From: Notospermus geniculatus
Lineage: Eukaryota; Nemertea; Pilidiophora; Heteronemertea; Lineidae
Assembly (NCBI GenBank): GCA_002633025.1
Contig: NMRB01003081.1
Coordinates: forward strand, 1-64,000
Length of the DNA: 64,000 nucleotides
Direction: 5' to 3'
Each line of letters begins with the position of its first letter. Positions within the stretch are counted from its first letter, which is position 1. A model generated the notes under the pieces. The model ran no database searches. It was given only the letters and a program-made list of their open reading frames with translations, and had not been told where the DNA came from. A program made the position numbers and the translations under genes. This document shows, piece after piece, positions 22,421 through 32,016 of the stretch.

Positions 22421-22652
22421 TTGTTCTGAACAGAATCCGATTCACTTTATAGCACTTCCACTTGTCGGAAGGCGCCTCTCCTCTCTTGACCGCAGCATTT
22501 ATTTTCAGCGGGTCTTTGAGATGTGATGGCCAGAGGCAGTGTAGGTCATTATCATTTGGGAGGGCATTCAGCCAGACTCCAGGGATAACATCAACCAAAG
22601 TTGCACCCCTCTCTAAAAACTCCACCACGAGGTACTCCAACTCAACGTTCAT
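22421..22652 (-). CDS. First coding exon of a DUF4806-like protein (candidate)
   Basis: ATG at 22652 opens MNVELEYLVVEFLERGATL, then VIPGVWLN, LHCLWPSH and APSDKWKCYKVNRIL, and stops at a strong donor (CAA|GTAAGT). The pattern VxF...VVPxxWL...WPP...W..Y.V is the short N-terminal module found ahead of DUF4806 and in THAP/BEN-like proteins, recalled rather than searched. The next exon would lie below 22415 on this strand but was not identified. Function unknown; the protein is probably soluble. Confidence 0.45.
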
Positions 22653-23135
22653 TGTCGTCTTGCAAGAGTGACATTTTATAAAAGAATCAGTACTAAAAAA
22701 TAGCATTATTTTGCTGCTGTAGAAACGAAGCCAAAATATCCTTATGTATGTAAATTATCACGCCTGTAGATTTTTCACTAGACGAGATTTTTGTATCTAT
22801 GTGTATCAGATCGTAAAGAGTAGCAACTGCATATTCTTACCTACGGGTACATGGCAACTTCGTCTAGATGCAGTACTTGACATTCTTTACATGAATCTCT
22901 ACTAGATTGCCGTTGGTGATACAGTTTCTGGTACTGCTAGACTTAGGTTTAAGTTCAGAAAGGCAGATAAAGTGAGGCAACTTCTCTTCGACTACAATAG
23001 CAGCAGCTCTATCTTCTTATTCAGAAAAGAATCACAGTTAGTATACCATATATAGAAACGTGTACTGGAACAGAACTGATAACATCAACACTTGAACTAT
23101 TTACAGACTGAGTCAACTGCGGTGCTTTATTTACT

Positions 23136-23376
23136 TCACTTTGTCGGTTCCTCAATCCGAAAGGGCCGTTCTCGCCGATCCTTAATGCGATTTCCTTTAA
23201 TAACGAGATTCCTCTCACCACTTTCAATCCTCCCCTTGGGTTCCTGCTTCAGCAGCTTGTACCTGTCATTCTGCTGTTTAGTACGATCAGGAATGCAGGA
23301 CACCGCCGCCAGCCTCCTCTGGTCGTTGGGTTTGACAGACTTGTATCTATCCCAACATTCACGCTTGTCTTCTTCA
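23136..23376 (-). CDS. Candidate terminal exon, basic, unrecognised
   Basis: An acceptor-like TTATTATCAATAG opens an 80-codon frame without ATG, ending TGA at 23138-23136. The peptide is strongly charged: EEDKRECWDRYKSVKPNDQ, later RIKDRRERPFRIEEP. Composition and acceptor suggest a real last exon, but no family is recognised. Confidence 0.35.
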
Positions 23377-24271
23377 CTATTGATAATAAGATAATAAGAG
23401 CAGCTGCAACGTGTGCAGCAAGGACACCGTCTATAAAATTTTTACAGCTGTTGTAGCCTTCAGTTATTTCAGGCTATCTTTCCTGTCAAAAGGATTTTCA
23501 AGTTATAGAGAGTGCCTTAATCTTGTGTGTTGGGATTGGATTCTTTGGCAAAAATGCCTTACGGGGCTGGCTGGGGGTCAGAGGAGGTGGGAACCTCACA
23601 CTGGGCAACATGGCTAGCCCGCCGAATATCAGAAATCAGTTGTAGGCACAGGCCTCGGCTGAATCTGATGATCCTACAGGCCTATTCCCCCTTGCGCCTC
23701 CCTGTCCACCACCATGATGGAACACCTGGCCAAGTGAGGATGGATGGCAGCTTTCCCATCGAAGGTTCGGAGGAAAGCAGTGTGCAGCAGCCAGTCACAG
23801 TGGAGTATACACACTGGGCTAAGCTAGTCACATGACAGCGAAACCGCGCTGGGTGTGGCAAGTACATCGCTGTACATCTGCGTGCTTCATGCTGCCATGA
23901 TTCCCACCGCGTGGGTCACTTGGCCCCACCCCTTCATGGGGTCGCCGACAGCCATCACATGGCAAACAGCCCCTCCTCGGGTATTCTCTCTGGGCTATTG
24001 CATAGCCTCTACCATCGCATGGTATTCCCAGTACTGCGTGCTGCCTCAAAATGGAGGAAATAGGAAAACACCTGAAGCGACGAAGAGTCTGCCCTGCCTG
24101 CGCCATACAAAGAAACGCAGAGGTTTCTTCTCCCTTTGCTAGTGGATGTCGCTTCTGTACGCACATCAAAGCTTGACCTCAACAATTTCAACCTCTGAAT
24201 AACATCATAAAATTCAAACCCAAAGTCAGAATCACCTCCCGAATTGTTTGGCTAGCCTCGTAATGGCTGCA
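23377..24271. other. Locally GC-rich stretch, no supported gene
   Basis: Overlapping frames of 60-113 codons exist on both strands between 23527 and 24169, but none has recognisable motifs or splice sites. CATGGGGTCGCC and GGCTAGCC-type words suggest an old element. Confidence 0.3.
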
Positions 24272-24436
24272 CAAAAAGGGTAAAATTTTAAATTGGGCAA
24301 CGCTTGCGCATGAGCAGTATATACATCGGTGGCATCGCTGTAATCCAAGATGATTATCAGAGACCTAAGTTATACCCGCGTGGGAGCTGCATGTTGAATC
24401 CAGATAATCAATTTCAAAGAATGAAACACATATGGA
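24272..24436. repeat. Dispersed repeat matching 11907-12074
   Basis: Same orientation and near-identical sequence as the 11.9-kb copy. Confidence 0.7.
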
Positions 24437-24540
24437 GTGTTAAAAATGAATTCTAGCTTTCATTGACCTTCCTTGAATTCAAGCCATTTGAATTTTTTTG
24501 CCACGTCGTATTGAAACCGGAAGCACGATGTCCACTATTT

Positions 24541-25405
24541 CCCTCTTTCCTGGGCAAGTCGTAAATAGCATCCCTTTTAATGCCTAAATGTGATTCTCAT
24601 AAATGCATTGTCCTTGATCTGACAAAACATTGCACTGATTTTTGTTCAATTTGAATGCGACAGAATACTTGTGAGTGCGGTTCATTACCACCTGTTTTTT
24701 TGGCTTTTGAACCAAAACATGTTCCACCAACTTCGGTCCAGTGCTATGCTATTTCGAAGTTGGTACGTCTTGGTCCACCTTCGTGCAACCAACATCTCTT
24801 CAAATTTTGGGCATTCACAATATCTCCTCACGAAGAAAATGTGTCGGCAGGGAAGTCACATCTTCTGAGTAGAATGAACAAGAACATCATTTCTTCACTT
24901 CTTCATCAATAATGTAGGTCACATCAGCCATTTTAACAGAATGTCCTGAGGTTTTGCCTTCAAATCGTACCAGTTCAGTATCTGTCATTTTAGAGGTACA
25001 TGGTAACACCTCTTCCTCAAAACATTAAAGGTTTCAACGTGGAGAGGGTCATCACTGTATGGGATATAATCCTCAAAGCACACAGGAGACAATGCCTTAA
25101 GTTCGTCTCCCTCACGTTCACCATCATCATCTGGGTTGGTCCAAGAACGCTTCACTTTATCTGCGACAATGAGCTTCTGGATACTGTCCCTGATTGTTAG
25201 ATGTTGGTAGAATCCTGCGATTTTCTGCAATGAGCCTGTCTCAAGAAGTAGTACTTCGTGTATTTGGGTACCATGTTCCTTACGGAGAAAGCTGTTGACA
25301 TGGCATCAATGGGATTGTTTATTTTGTCAATTTCCCTGTCTTTTTAAGGCACCTTCGAAGAAGATCCGACGTCCTTAACTAACTGCCTCATCGGGATCAT
25401 CATTG
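24541..25405 (-). repeat. Copy 1 of an 860-bp coding-derived repeat (matches 36020-36885)
   Basis: The two segments align along their length in the same orientation with small indels. On the minus strand both encode KIAGFYQHLTIRDSIQKL, then IVADKVKRSW, a CxVCFE stretch (disrupted here) and LHVETFNVL. An upstream piece in a shifted frame encodes KINNLIDAMSTAFSVRNMV (clear in copy 2). Similarity stops at CATTGT (25405), 15 bp before the SALL-like exon. The protein family is not recognised. Confidence 0.7.
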
Positions 25406-25420
25406 TAATGTCGGCCCTAG

Positions 25421-26332
25421 CAGACGACAATGAGAATGACCACATACAACAAGTCAAAGAAAATTCACAAACAGAATTCACAGAAGGGGAGGAATTTCTC
25501 GAACCGGAACCCAAAAAGTTGAAATTGGATGACGGCAATCCTGAGGAAGAAGGGGTTAACGGTGATGAGGGTCTACTTCCAGTGAGCCAGGATCAGGATG
25601 AGGCTGTAGAGGACTCCGATGTTGATGATGTTAATGGTGATGTTGATGGTAATGATGACTTTGATGATGACAATGATGACAATAAAGAGAATGAACAAGA
25701 TGATTTAGAGGGAGATGATAATGACGATCTCGATGACGAGAAGTTGAGCGGCGATGACGACGTCGTGGACGATGACGATGATGACAATATAGATGAGGAG
25801 GAGGATGCGGAGAAGCCGCTCGATTTGAATATGAAATCGGGAAACTTCATGGAGAACATGGCAAAAACTGGTATCGATCCGCTTAACCCAATGTTGACGC
25901 CGGCAATGGCGACGTTGCAGCAAATCTTTCCTTTCAATAATGTCACCCTTGAACCGTTAGAAACGACGAAACAGGCTGTTGCGCAGTTTGCTGAAAATAA
26001 TCTGGCACCATCAGAACTCGCCATGTTACAAAGTACACTATATTCTCTGCAGCAGCAGCAGTTGTTGCAGTTGCAGCTGATTCAGCAGCTTCAGCAGCAG
26101 TTGATAAACGGCATGAATCAGCAGCAGCAACAACTGCAGCAGGGAGGGCCAGCATCGCATCCCGTACCACTCAGTACCACCCCGCCAACGACGACTACCT
26201 CACCACCGATGTCAACACCACCTGGTGGCAGCAGTAAATCCATCTTTGATCCAATCCCTTCCACTGACAAAAAGGCGGTCGCAGATTCAAGGTCAGCAAA
26301 TGCAAGTCCAGATCTCCGTGACAGTGATCAAG
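25421..26332 (+). CDS. Spalt-like (SALL) zinc-finger factor, acidic and Gln-rich exon (partial)
   Basis: The frame is open from upstream of 25408 to a strong donor CAAG|GTAAGG at 26332/26333. A possible acceptor is CCGGCCCTAG-like (TCGGCCCTAG|CAGACG, 25420/25421); an in-frame ATG lies at 25408. The peptide has a Glu/Asp block (about residues 60-135), then KPLDLNMKSGNF, the SALL signature VTLEPLETTKQAVAQF (about 179-194), and a Gln-rich helix, LAMLQSTLYSLQQQQL. In SALL proteins this Gln-rich helix mediates oligomerisation between the N-terminal C2HC finger and the first C2H2 pair. None of the zinc fingers are in this window. The exon is well preserved, so it may be part of a working gene with very long introns, or an isolated duplicate. 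Family call from memory. Confidence 0.6.
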
Positions 26333-27122
26333 GTAAGGGTCAAGGTCATTTATAAAAATGGCTGCCATTATTCTATTGCATTGTAGTTTGCTAAAAAACT
26401 TAGGTTTTAGGTCCTTAGTTGCTTCCTATTTCGTCTTCCACGATCTCTTTGTATTTGAAAAACTGTCCATTGATGTAACTTCCTTGTTATCTGTGCTGTA
26501 ATCAGCAAAAAATGTGTGGTAAACTGGAAAGATATCTTTGGTACAATCAGATATGGATTGGAACAATTCATGTTTGGTGTGAACTGCATTGATTGCAATT
26601 TTGTCTAGATGCATAATGTAAGCGACTTCTGCTTACACTAAAAAATGGCGGGCTTAGGTAAGCCCGGGTCTACGAAGTCCGGACATCGTAAGCCAGGATG
26701 TGCATGATGAGTGGGTCTATCTATATCAAGTCCAGACTTGACCTGGACTACGGCTATAAAAGAGCACTAATAACCTATCTCTCCTTGCACAAGCCAAAGC
26801 AACTTGGACGCTCTCTGTTTTCAATGGACAACATCCACTCACTGAGAAGGATAGTCTCACCAATGCTCCTCCAGTCTTGTGCGAATCATAGTCACCTCAG
26901 GTCCTGCTCATCAATCAGGAGGCCCAGACTGTCATATCTCTAATCTGACTTCTGAAAATATGGCCGCAGAAATCTGACAAAGATCTCCCTAAATCATCTC
27001 CAAACCCTTTGTTTATATTCCGAACAGATAGGGGGCTAAGGAGCTCATGATTAACCCTTTGAGCTATGAGAAACTGCTAGAAATATATCGGTAATTTGGA
27101 ACTTAAAGGAGTTGCTGTACGT
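26333..27122. other. Putative intron/intergenic DNA with a CCGGACTT repeat fragment
   Basis: No coding evidence. 26617-26760 contains CTTACACT, CGGGCTTAGGTAAGCCCG and AAGTCCGGAC words shared with the MITE at 27561-27727 and the stretch before the gap. Confidence 0.4.
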
Positions 27123-27130
27123 GGTATCCA

Positions 27131-27411
27131 GCAGTGGATCCAGGATTCTGGTAAGGGGGGGGCACAGAAGGCCACAGGCAGACCGATGAAGGCGAGCGCC
27201 GAAAGTGCAAAGCCACAGCGGGAGGGGGGGGGGTCTCCCCCAGAAAAGTTTGAAATCTAGAAGGCCGTTGGCATAATTTCCCACCATCTAAGGGACAAAT
27301 TACAAGGCAAGTCTGCGACACTTTGAAAAAGGGCAGTTTTTCTAACGTTGGTCACCAAAAAACAGGGGGGCTGACGGGCCGGGTTTGGCCCCCCTGAGTG
27401 GATCCGTGCCT
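27131..27411. mobile_element. 281-bp hAT-type MITE with GGTATCCA target duplication
   Basis: The 8-mer GGTATCCA flanks it at 27123-27130 and 27412-27419. Ends are GCAGTGGATCCAGGA and the inverse of AGGCACGGATCCACTC, sharing a GGATCC-centred terminal repeat typical of hAT elements. The interior has G-rich runs (GGGGGGGGG at about 27220). No transposase. Confidence 0.75.
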
Positions 27412-27560
27412 GGTATCCAAGGTTTTGATGGAAAGGATGTGCATTTGCATGTAAAATTCTGCTGCCTTGAACAAAATCCTCTGCAATCATAGGAGGATGC
27501 TCTTTCAGAGCTTTCCAGCGAGTCAATTTGCCAGTATTGATTTCCTCAGAATATACTCTG

Positions 27561-27727
27561 TACTTACACTACAAACGAAGTCCGGATTTCTCCTGCTTAC
27601 ACTACGAAATAGGCGGGTGTAAACAAGCCCGGGGCAATGAAGTCTGGACTTCCTCAGCTCGGATAACATGAGTGGCTCTAGCTGAAGTCCGGACTTGAGC
27701 CGGACTTCTACTTCAGGTGTAAGTACA
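27561..27727. mobile_element. 167-bp MITE with GTACTTACAC ends and AAGTCCGGAC words
   Basis: Left end GTACTTACACT and right end GGTGTAAGTAC are inverses, and AAGTCCGG/CCGGACTT pairs continue the inversion. A second similar sequence starts at about 27880 (CCGGACTTCTT...GGTGTAACTACGGC) and runs into the gap. A third is at 26617-26760. No clear target duplication. Confidence 0.6.
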
Positions 27728-27956
27728 ATTATATTAGTTCTAGACCCGGCAACAGATGGTGTTGCAATAATTACATGTGTTATACATTGAGTGACCTGCG
27801 GACGTGACCTTCTAATTCACCTGCAATCGCTGGGTTTTGTACTCATTGGATTTGTAGTTTAAGTGCTCTGATGGAGAAACCCGGACTTCTTCTGAGTCCG
27901 GACCAAAAGAAACCCGGACTTCTTGTTCAGGTGTAACTACGGCTATATAGATTCCT

Positions 27957-28539
27957 NNNNNNNNNNNNNNNNNNNNNNNNNNNNNNNNNNNNNNNNNNNN
28001 NNNNNNNNNNNNNNNNNNNNNNNNNNNNNNNNNNNNNNNNNNNNNNNNNNNNNNNNNNNNNNNNNNNNNNNNNNNNNNNNNNNNNNNNNNNNNNNNNNNN
28101 NNNNNNNNNNNNNNNNNNNNNNNNNNNNNNNNNNNNNNNNNNNNNNNNNNNNNNNNNNNNNNNNNNNNNNNNNNNNNNNNNNNNNNNNNNNNNNNNNNNN
28201 NNNNNNNNNNNNNNNNNNNNNNNNNNNNNNNNNNNNNNNNNNNNNNNNNNNNNNNNNNNNNNNNNNNNNNNNNNNNNNNNNNNNNNNNNNNNNNNNNNNN
28301 NNNNNNNNNNNNNNNNNNNNNNNNNNNNNNNNNNNNNNNNNNNNNNNNNNNNNNNNNNNNNNNNNNNNNNNNNNNNNNNNNNNNNNNNNNNNNNNNNNNN
28401 NNNNNNNNNNNNNNNNNNNNNNNNNNNNNNNNNNNNNNNNNNNNNNNNNNNNNNNNNNNNNNNNNNNNNNNNNNNNNNNNNNNNNNNNNNNNNNNNNNNN
28501 NNNNNNNNNNNNNNNNNNNNNNNNNNNNNNNNNNNNNNN
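27957..28539. other. Assembly gap (583 N)
   Basis: Run of N. Frames drawn through it are meaningless. Confidence 1.
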
Positions 28540-30501
28540 ACATGACCATACCAGACTACTGTGTCCCTGACCTGCATCGCTGGGACTTGCTCCTCTGGAA
28601 CACAGAGTGTCTGATTCATACTTCACTCAGTCCATCACCCCACGTTTTAATACCTGGGGTTAGGTGTAAGGTACGACGACAACGGATACCATGTCACGTT
28701 CTTCTCCAATCTTTTCATTCCCTCAATTCCAGATATCACAGTTTCGTTAAGTTCACTGTTGTTTCCCCACGGGCCGCTGGGTTGGGTAAGTTTCCCGTCT
28801 GGTAAGGTCATGATCGTTCAAGTCTTGTCCAGACAACACCTTCCAAACTAAATTACTGACTCGTGCCATATTCCGGTCGCAAGTACCAATATCTTAGACG
28901 CTTTTCTGCATACTTTCCGAGTGCTTCATCAGATGATCCAGATCCCTTTTGTTTTCAACACCAAGGTTCAACTGAAGCAGAATGGAAATGGTAGATTTCC
29001 TCATTACGGTCCGAGGTCATTACATGAGGTCCGAGCACTTCGTCCGGCTGCGACAGTCATTTCTAAGGTGATTATACCAGCCAGTTCACTTTGATTGAGC
29101 GGACGCCCAGTCCATGTGAGAAAAACATCATTAGTTTTGGCAGAATTGGGTACGTGCGTCCTGATGTTGTCAATGCAGCCGGTCAGAAAACGGAAGTCGT
29201 CCTTGCTCAGCGACAATTGAGCCGCACGGTATCCAAGTTGAGTTTTGTGCTGCTGTACATTGAGCACATGCCGGTCATCATGAATATTTGTGCGGCCATC
29301 TTTGACTTCATCGATTTTCAAATTGATGACCGGTCCAGCCCTGGTGGCATTATTCAGAATGAGTGACATGATCAAATAATTACGTGCGCGGGCGTGTGCC
29401 TTCGCGTTAACTGCGTGCTTATCATCATGACAGTGTTGGTCCAGAATACTTCTGCCCATGTTCGCTCGTTTGCCATTCGGGTAACTTTTCATATGATGGT
29501 GACTGCCGCTTGCTGATGCTCCACTTTTTTCTTGTTTTTCCTTGTTTTTCTTGTTTTTCCTCATCCAATTCTTGTTCTTTAAGTTCGCCCACATGACAAA
29601 TTGACTGAAGTCATTTAGGTATTTGTTGGGCCTAACGAGGCGTTTTTTCACCGCCGCTAAATGTCTGTAAAACTCGCGTATGTCGTGTTCTGAACAACAA
29701 TTGGAGTCGAGATCGTGCTGCTCCGATTTGTCGGGGTCTCTCGTGGTACGTTTCTCCATGTCGTCGTGATCACTGCCGCCGCAAACGAGCTCCTCCCGTG
29801 GATGTCGATGGATTGTTTCGGATGGTCTTTGGTCATCTTGCTCGGTGCGACGATTTCTCCCCCTGTGCCATGTTTACCACTAGTAGAATCTCAGGTGGGA
29901 CGAGTATGGGCCTCCTCTCTCACCATTTCTTCATGACTTTGAATTTAAAGTTCGGGGACAGTTTTCAGGCTAGAGTACATGTATGTGCCTACAATTTAAC
30001 TAAATTACACCTAAAAATCAATATTGTCAGCTGTCTATCGGAAGGAAAAAGTGGATTGAAATGATGACTTACCCTTTTCCCGAAGTTTTCCAGCATGTTG
30101 CAGACTGTGTCCATTAGTGTGTTTATGTTGCTATTTACACTATCGTCTAGTCTTGATATGATATCACGCGAAAAATCGCCACTGGAACTTTGAAATCCTC
30201 TTCCAGAAGTACCATTCGTTGGTGTAACAGACCTAGACCTGTTGTTCGGCGTACTGCAATAAAATCGGCTTGCCACGATTATTCCGAATTTCAATTTCAC
30301 TGTAAATTTCAATTTACAGTGACTCGAGTCGGTGAGGAATGATGGGGTAGGTATGGAAGAGATAATTGAACAAACAATAATTCGCCTACTCTTTGATGGA
30401 AATCAATATCAGTCTCAGAAGTAGGCATAGAGGGAAAACGGAACTTCTGATCTCTGTTACTTACAGTCTTGGTTTCATAAATATTTCCAAATCATCAGTC
30501 A
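28540..30501. mobile_element. Tyrosine-recombinase element copy B
   Basis: Matches 11640-11820 followed by 13722-16333. Here the two parts are contiguous at 28697-28703, so the 1.9 kb separating them in copy A is probably inserted there, or copy B is deleted. The end near 30501 (AAATCATCAGTCA) is the same as in copy A. Confidence 0.65.
28820..30283 (-). pseudogene. Tyrosine recombinase gene, copy B (disrupted)
   Basis: Exon 1 corresponds to 30283-30073, with the same GTAAGT donor as copy A, but the position of copy A's ATG is GTG here. The second exon runs from about 29759 down. A 251-codon frame ends after NDVFLTWTGRPLNQSELAG and TVAAGRSART, then the frame shifts into MRKSTISILLQLNLG and LMKHSESMQ. 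The catalytic Tyr codon is TAA (28894-28896). Arg I is kept (NNATRAG) but the following Arg of copy A is Pro. The linker (GASASGSHHH) is shortened relative to copy A. Inactive as read. Confidence 0.6.
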
Positions 30502-30612
30502 ACAGTGGAAATTCAATCCATCCTGATCAACAGTGAAAATTCAATCCAACAGTGAATGCAATCCAGCAGTGGAAATTCAGTCCAACAGTCATGACAGTGA
30601 AAATTTAATCTC
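30501..30612. repeat. Degenerate ~20-bp minisatellite
   Basis: About five imperfect units of CAACAGTGRAAATTCAATCC, starting exactly where the two recombinase-element copies lose similarity. Confidence 0.6.
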
Positions 30613-30845
30613 ATCACCAACATATACCCATGTCACATAGGTAAAACTCTTCACACATCAACAGCGAAGCTTCAATCCCATCTCTATCGAAGTGACAGAA
30701 TTATAACAACTGAGAACACTACAACTGGTGTGTACACATGAGGGACATGTGACTGAATTATAACAAGTGGGAACACTAATATACAACTGGTGTGAACAAG
30801 AGGGGATGTCCGTCCCTCCAGAAACTCAGGGCCACATTCATAAAT

Positions 30846-30942
30846 GGTGTTGAAGACTTACTTAGACGCATGTAACTTCACTAAATGTACACACTTCCAC
30901 CATGCATTTGACGAAGTTACATGCGTCTAGGTCTTAAACACC
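30846..30942. repeat. 97-bp imperfect palindrome
   Basis: GGTGTTGAAGACTTACTTAG, then ACGCATGTAACTTC, pairs with GAAGTTACATGCGT and CTAGGTCTTAAACACC. About 33-bp arms around a 30-bp loop, resembling a small foldback MITE. Confidence 0.65.
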
Positions 30943-31182
30943 CTTTGTGGCGCCGCCCTCTGGGGAGGAATTGGGAACATCTCCCGGATCCGTCGTGTGG
31001 TGCTGTGGTAGAGACCAGTAGGTACCAGACAGGGGAGGCGCCTGAAGGGATGAATGGGATTAAACCCATTCCGATGGGACTAAGCGCCGTTGAGGACATG
31101 CGATAAGGGCGACGGCTCCTCCCTTGACGGCCACACCGGAGACAGAAGGAATGAACAAAAGTGCTGACGTAGGCTCGATATG

Positions 31183-31239
31183 GACACGAAGTGTCGTTTA
31201 TTATATATTATTACGTAATCGGAATGGACACGAAGTGTC
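31183..31239. repeat. Two 44-bp-spaced GACACGAAGTGTC palindromes
   Basis: The 13-bp palindrome occurs at 31183-31195 and 31227-31239, each followed by a TA-rich tail (TTATATATTATTACGTAAT and TTACTATATAAAATGACAT). It reads as two copies of a roughly 44-bp unit. Confidence 0.65.
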
Positions 31240-32016
31240 AGTTACTATATAAAATGACATAATACGAATGGAAGTGGGGAAAATAGCGCCACTTTCAAAT
31301 CACCAAAAACTATTACCCCTTACAGCATCACTTAAACGCATACTACCGTAACAACACTTACAATAAGATAAACAAGATTAATGTATATTGTAATACAGGA
31401 TACACACTTCATGATACCACTGACAAGAACTTCCATACACACACCGGTACATACAACTTCAAGAGTTACAATCCCTGTAATTGTACCATATTATTCACTT
31501 AGGTAAATTAAGTCGCATTACAGAACCAGTTGCTGCAATGAAACTTCATCTGCCAACTTCAAACATTCATGAACTGTTTTGAAAACGCTATAGAAACGCT
31601 ATGTAATTTTCTATTGAAAATATCTATTGAAATCTTCTCCACATGTACTTTCACACAAGACAAATCCCAGTCAGGCAGGATTTCAAAAAGCGTTTTTTTT
31701 GGGCGGGGCAAGCGATTTCTGAGTTAATTTCAATAATTCATTGCACGATATCATCGCCTACACCATATTTTTCCACAACCTGAGATTCCATGGAACAATG
31801 GAACAACAAAATGTGATACTATTCAACAATTTACTTTTTAAGGAGTGTATAGGCCACCGTAATAATACAAAAATCTGCTGACACAAAAAGGAATTTATAC
31901 CATGCAACTAATAATAAAGTAGAGAACTGTGGAAGATGATCACATGCTTCTGACATCCTTGACATCTTATTACCGGTAAATCCAACAATAGAAGCACAAA
32001 GGCGACACACAAAATA
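31240..32016. other. Non-coding; nothing recognised
   Basis: AT-rich sequence downstream of the MULE remnant on its strand. It may include the 3' end of that element. Confidence 0.3.

Noticed and set aside
25593-26024. 143-aa Ser-rich minus-strand frame
   Set aside because: Antisense shadow of the acidic block of the SALL-like exon (GAT/GAC codons read as ATC/GTC/TCA).
27812-28626. Several long frames on both strands across 27812-28626
   Set aside because: They are created by reading through the N gap and have no sequence evidence.
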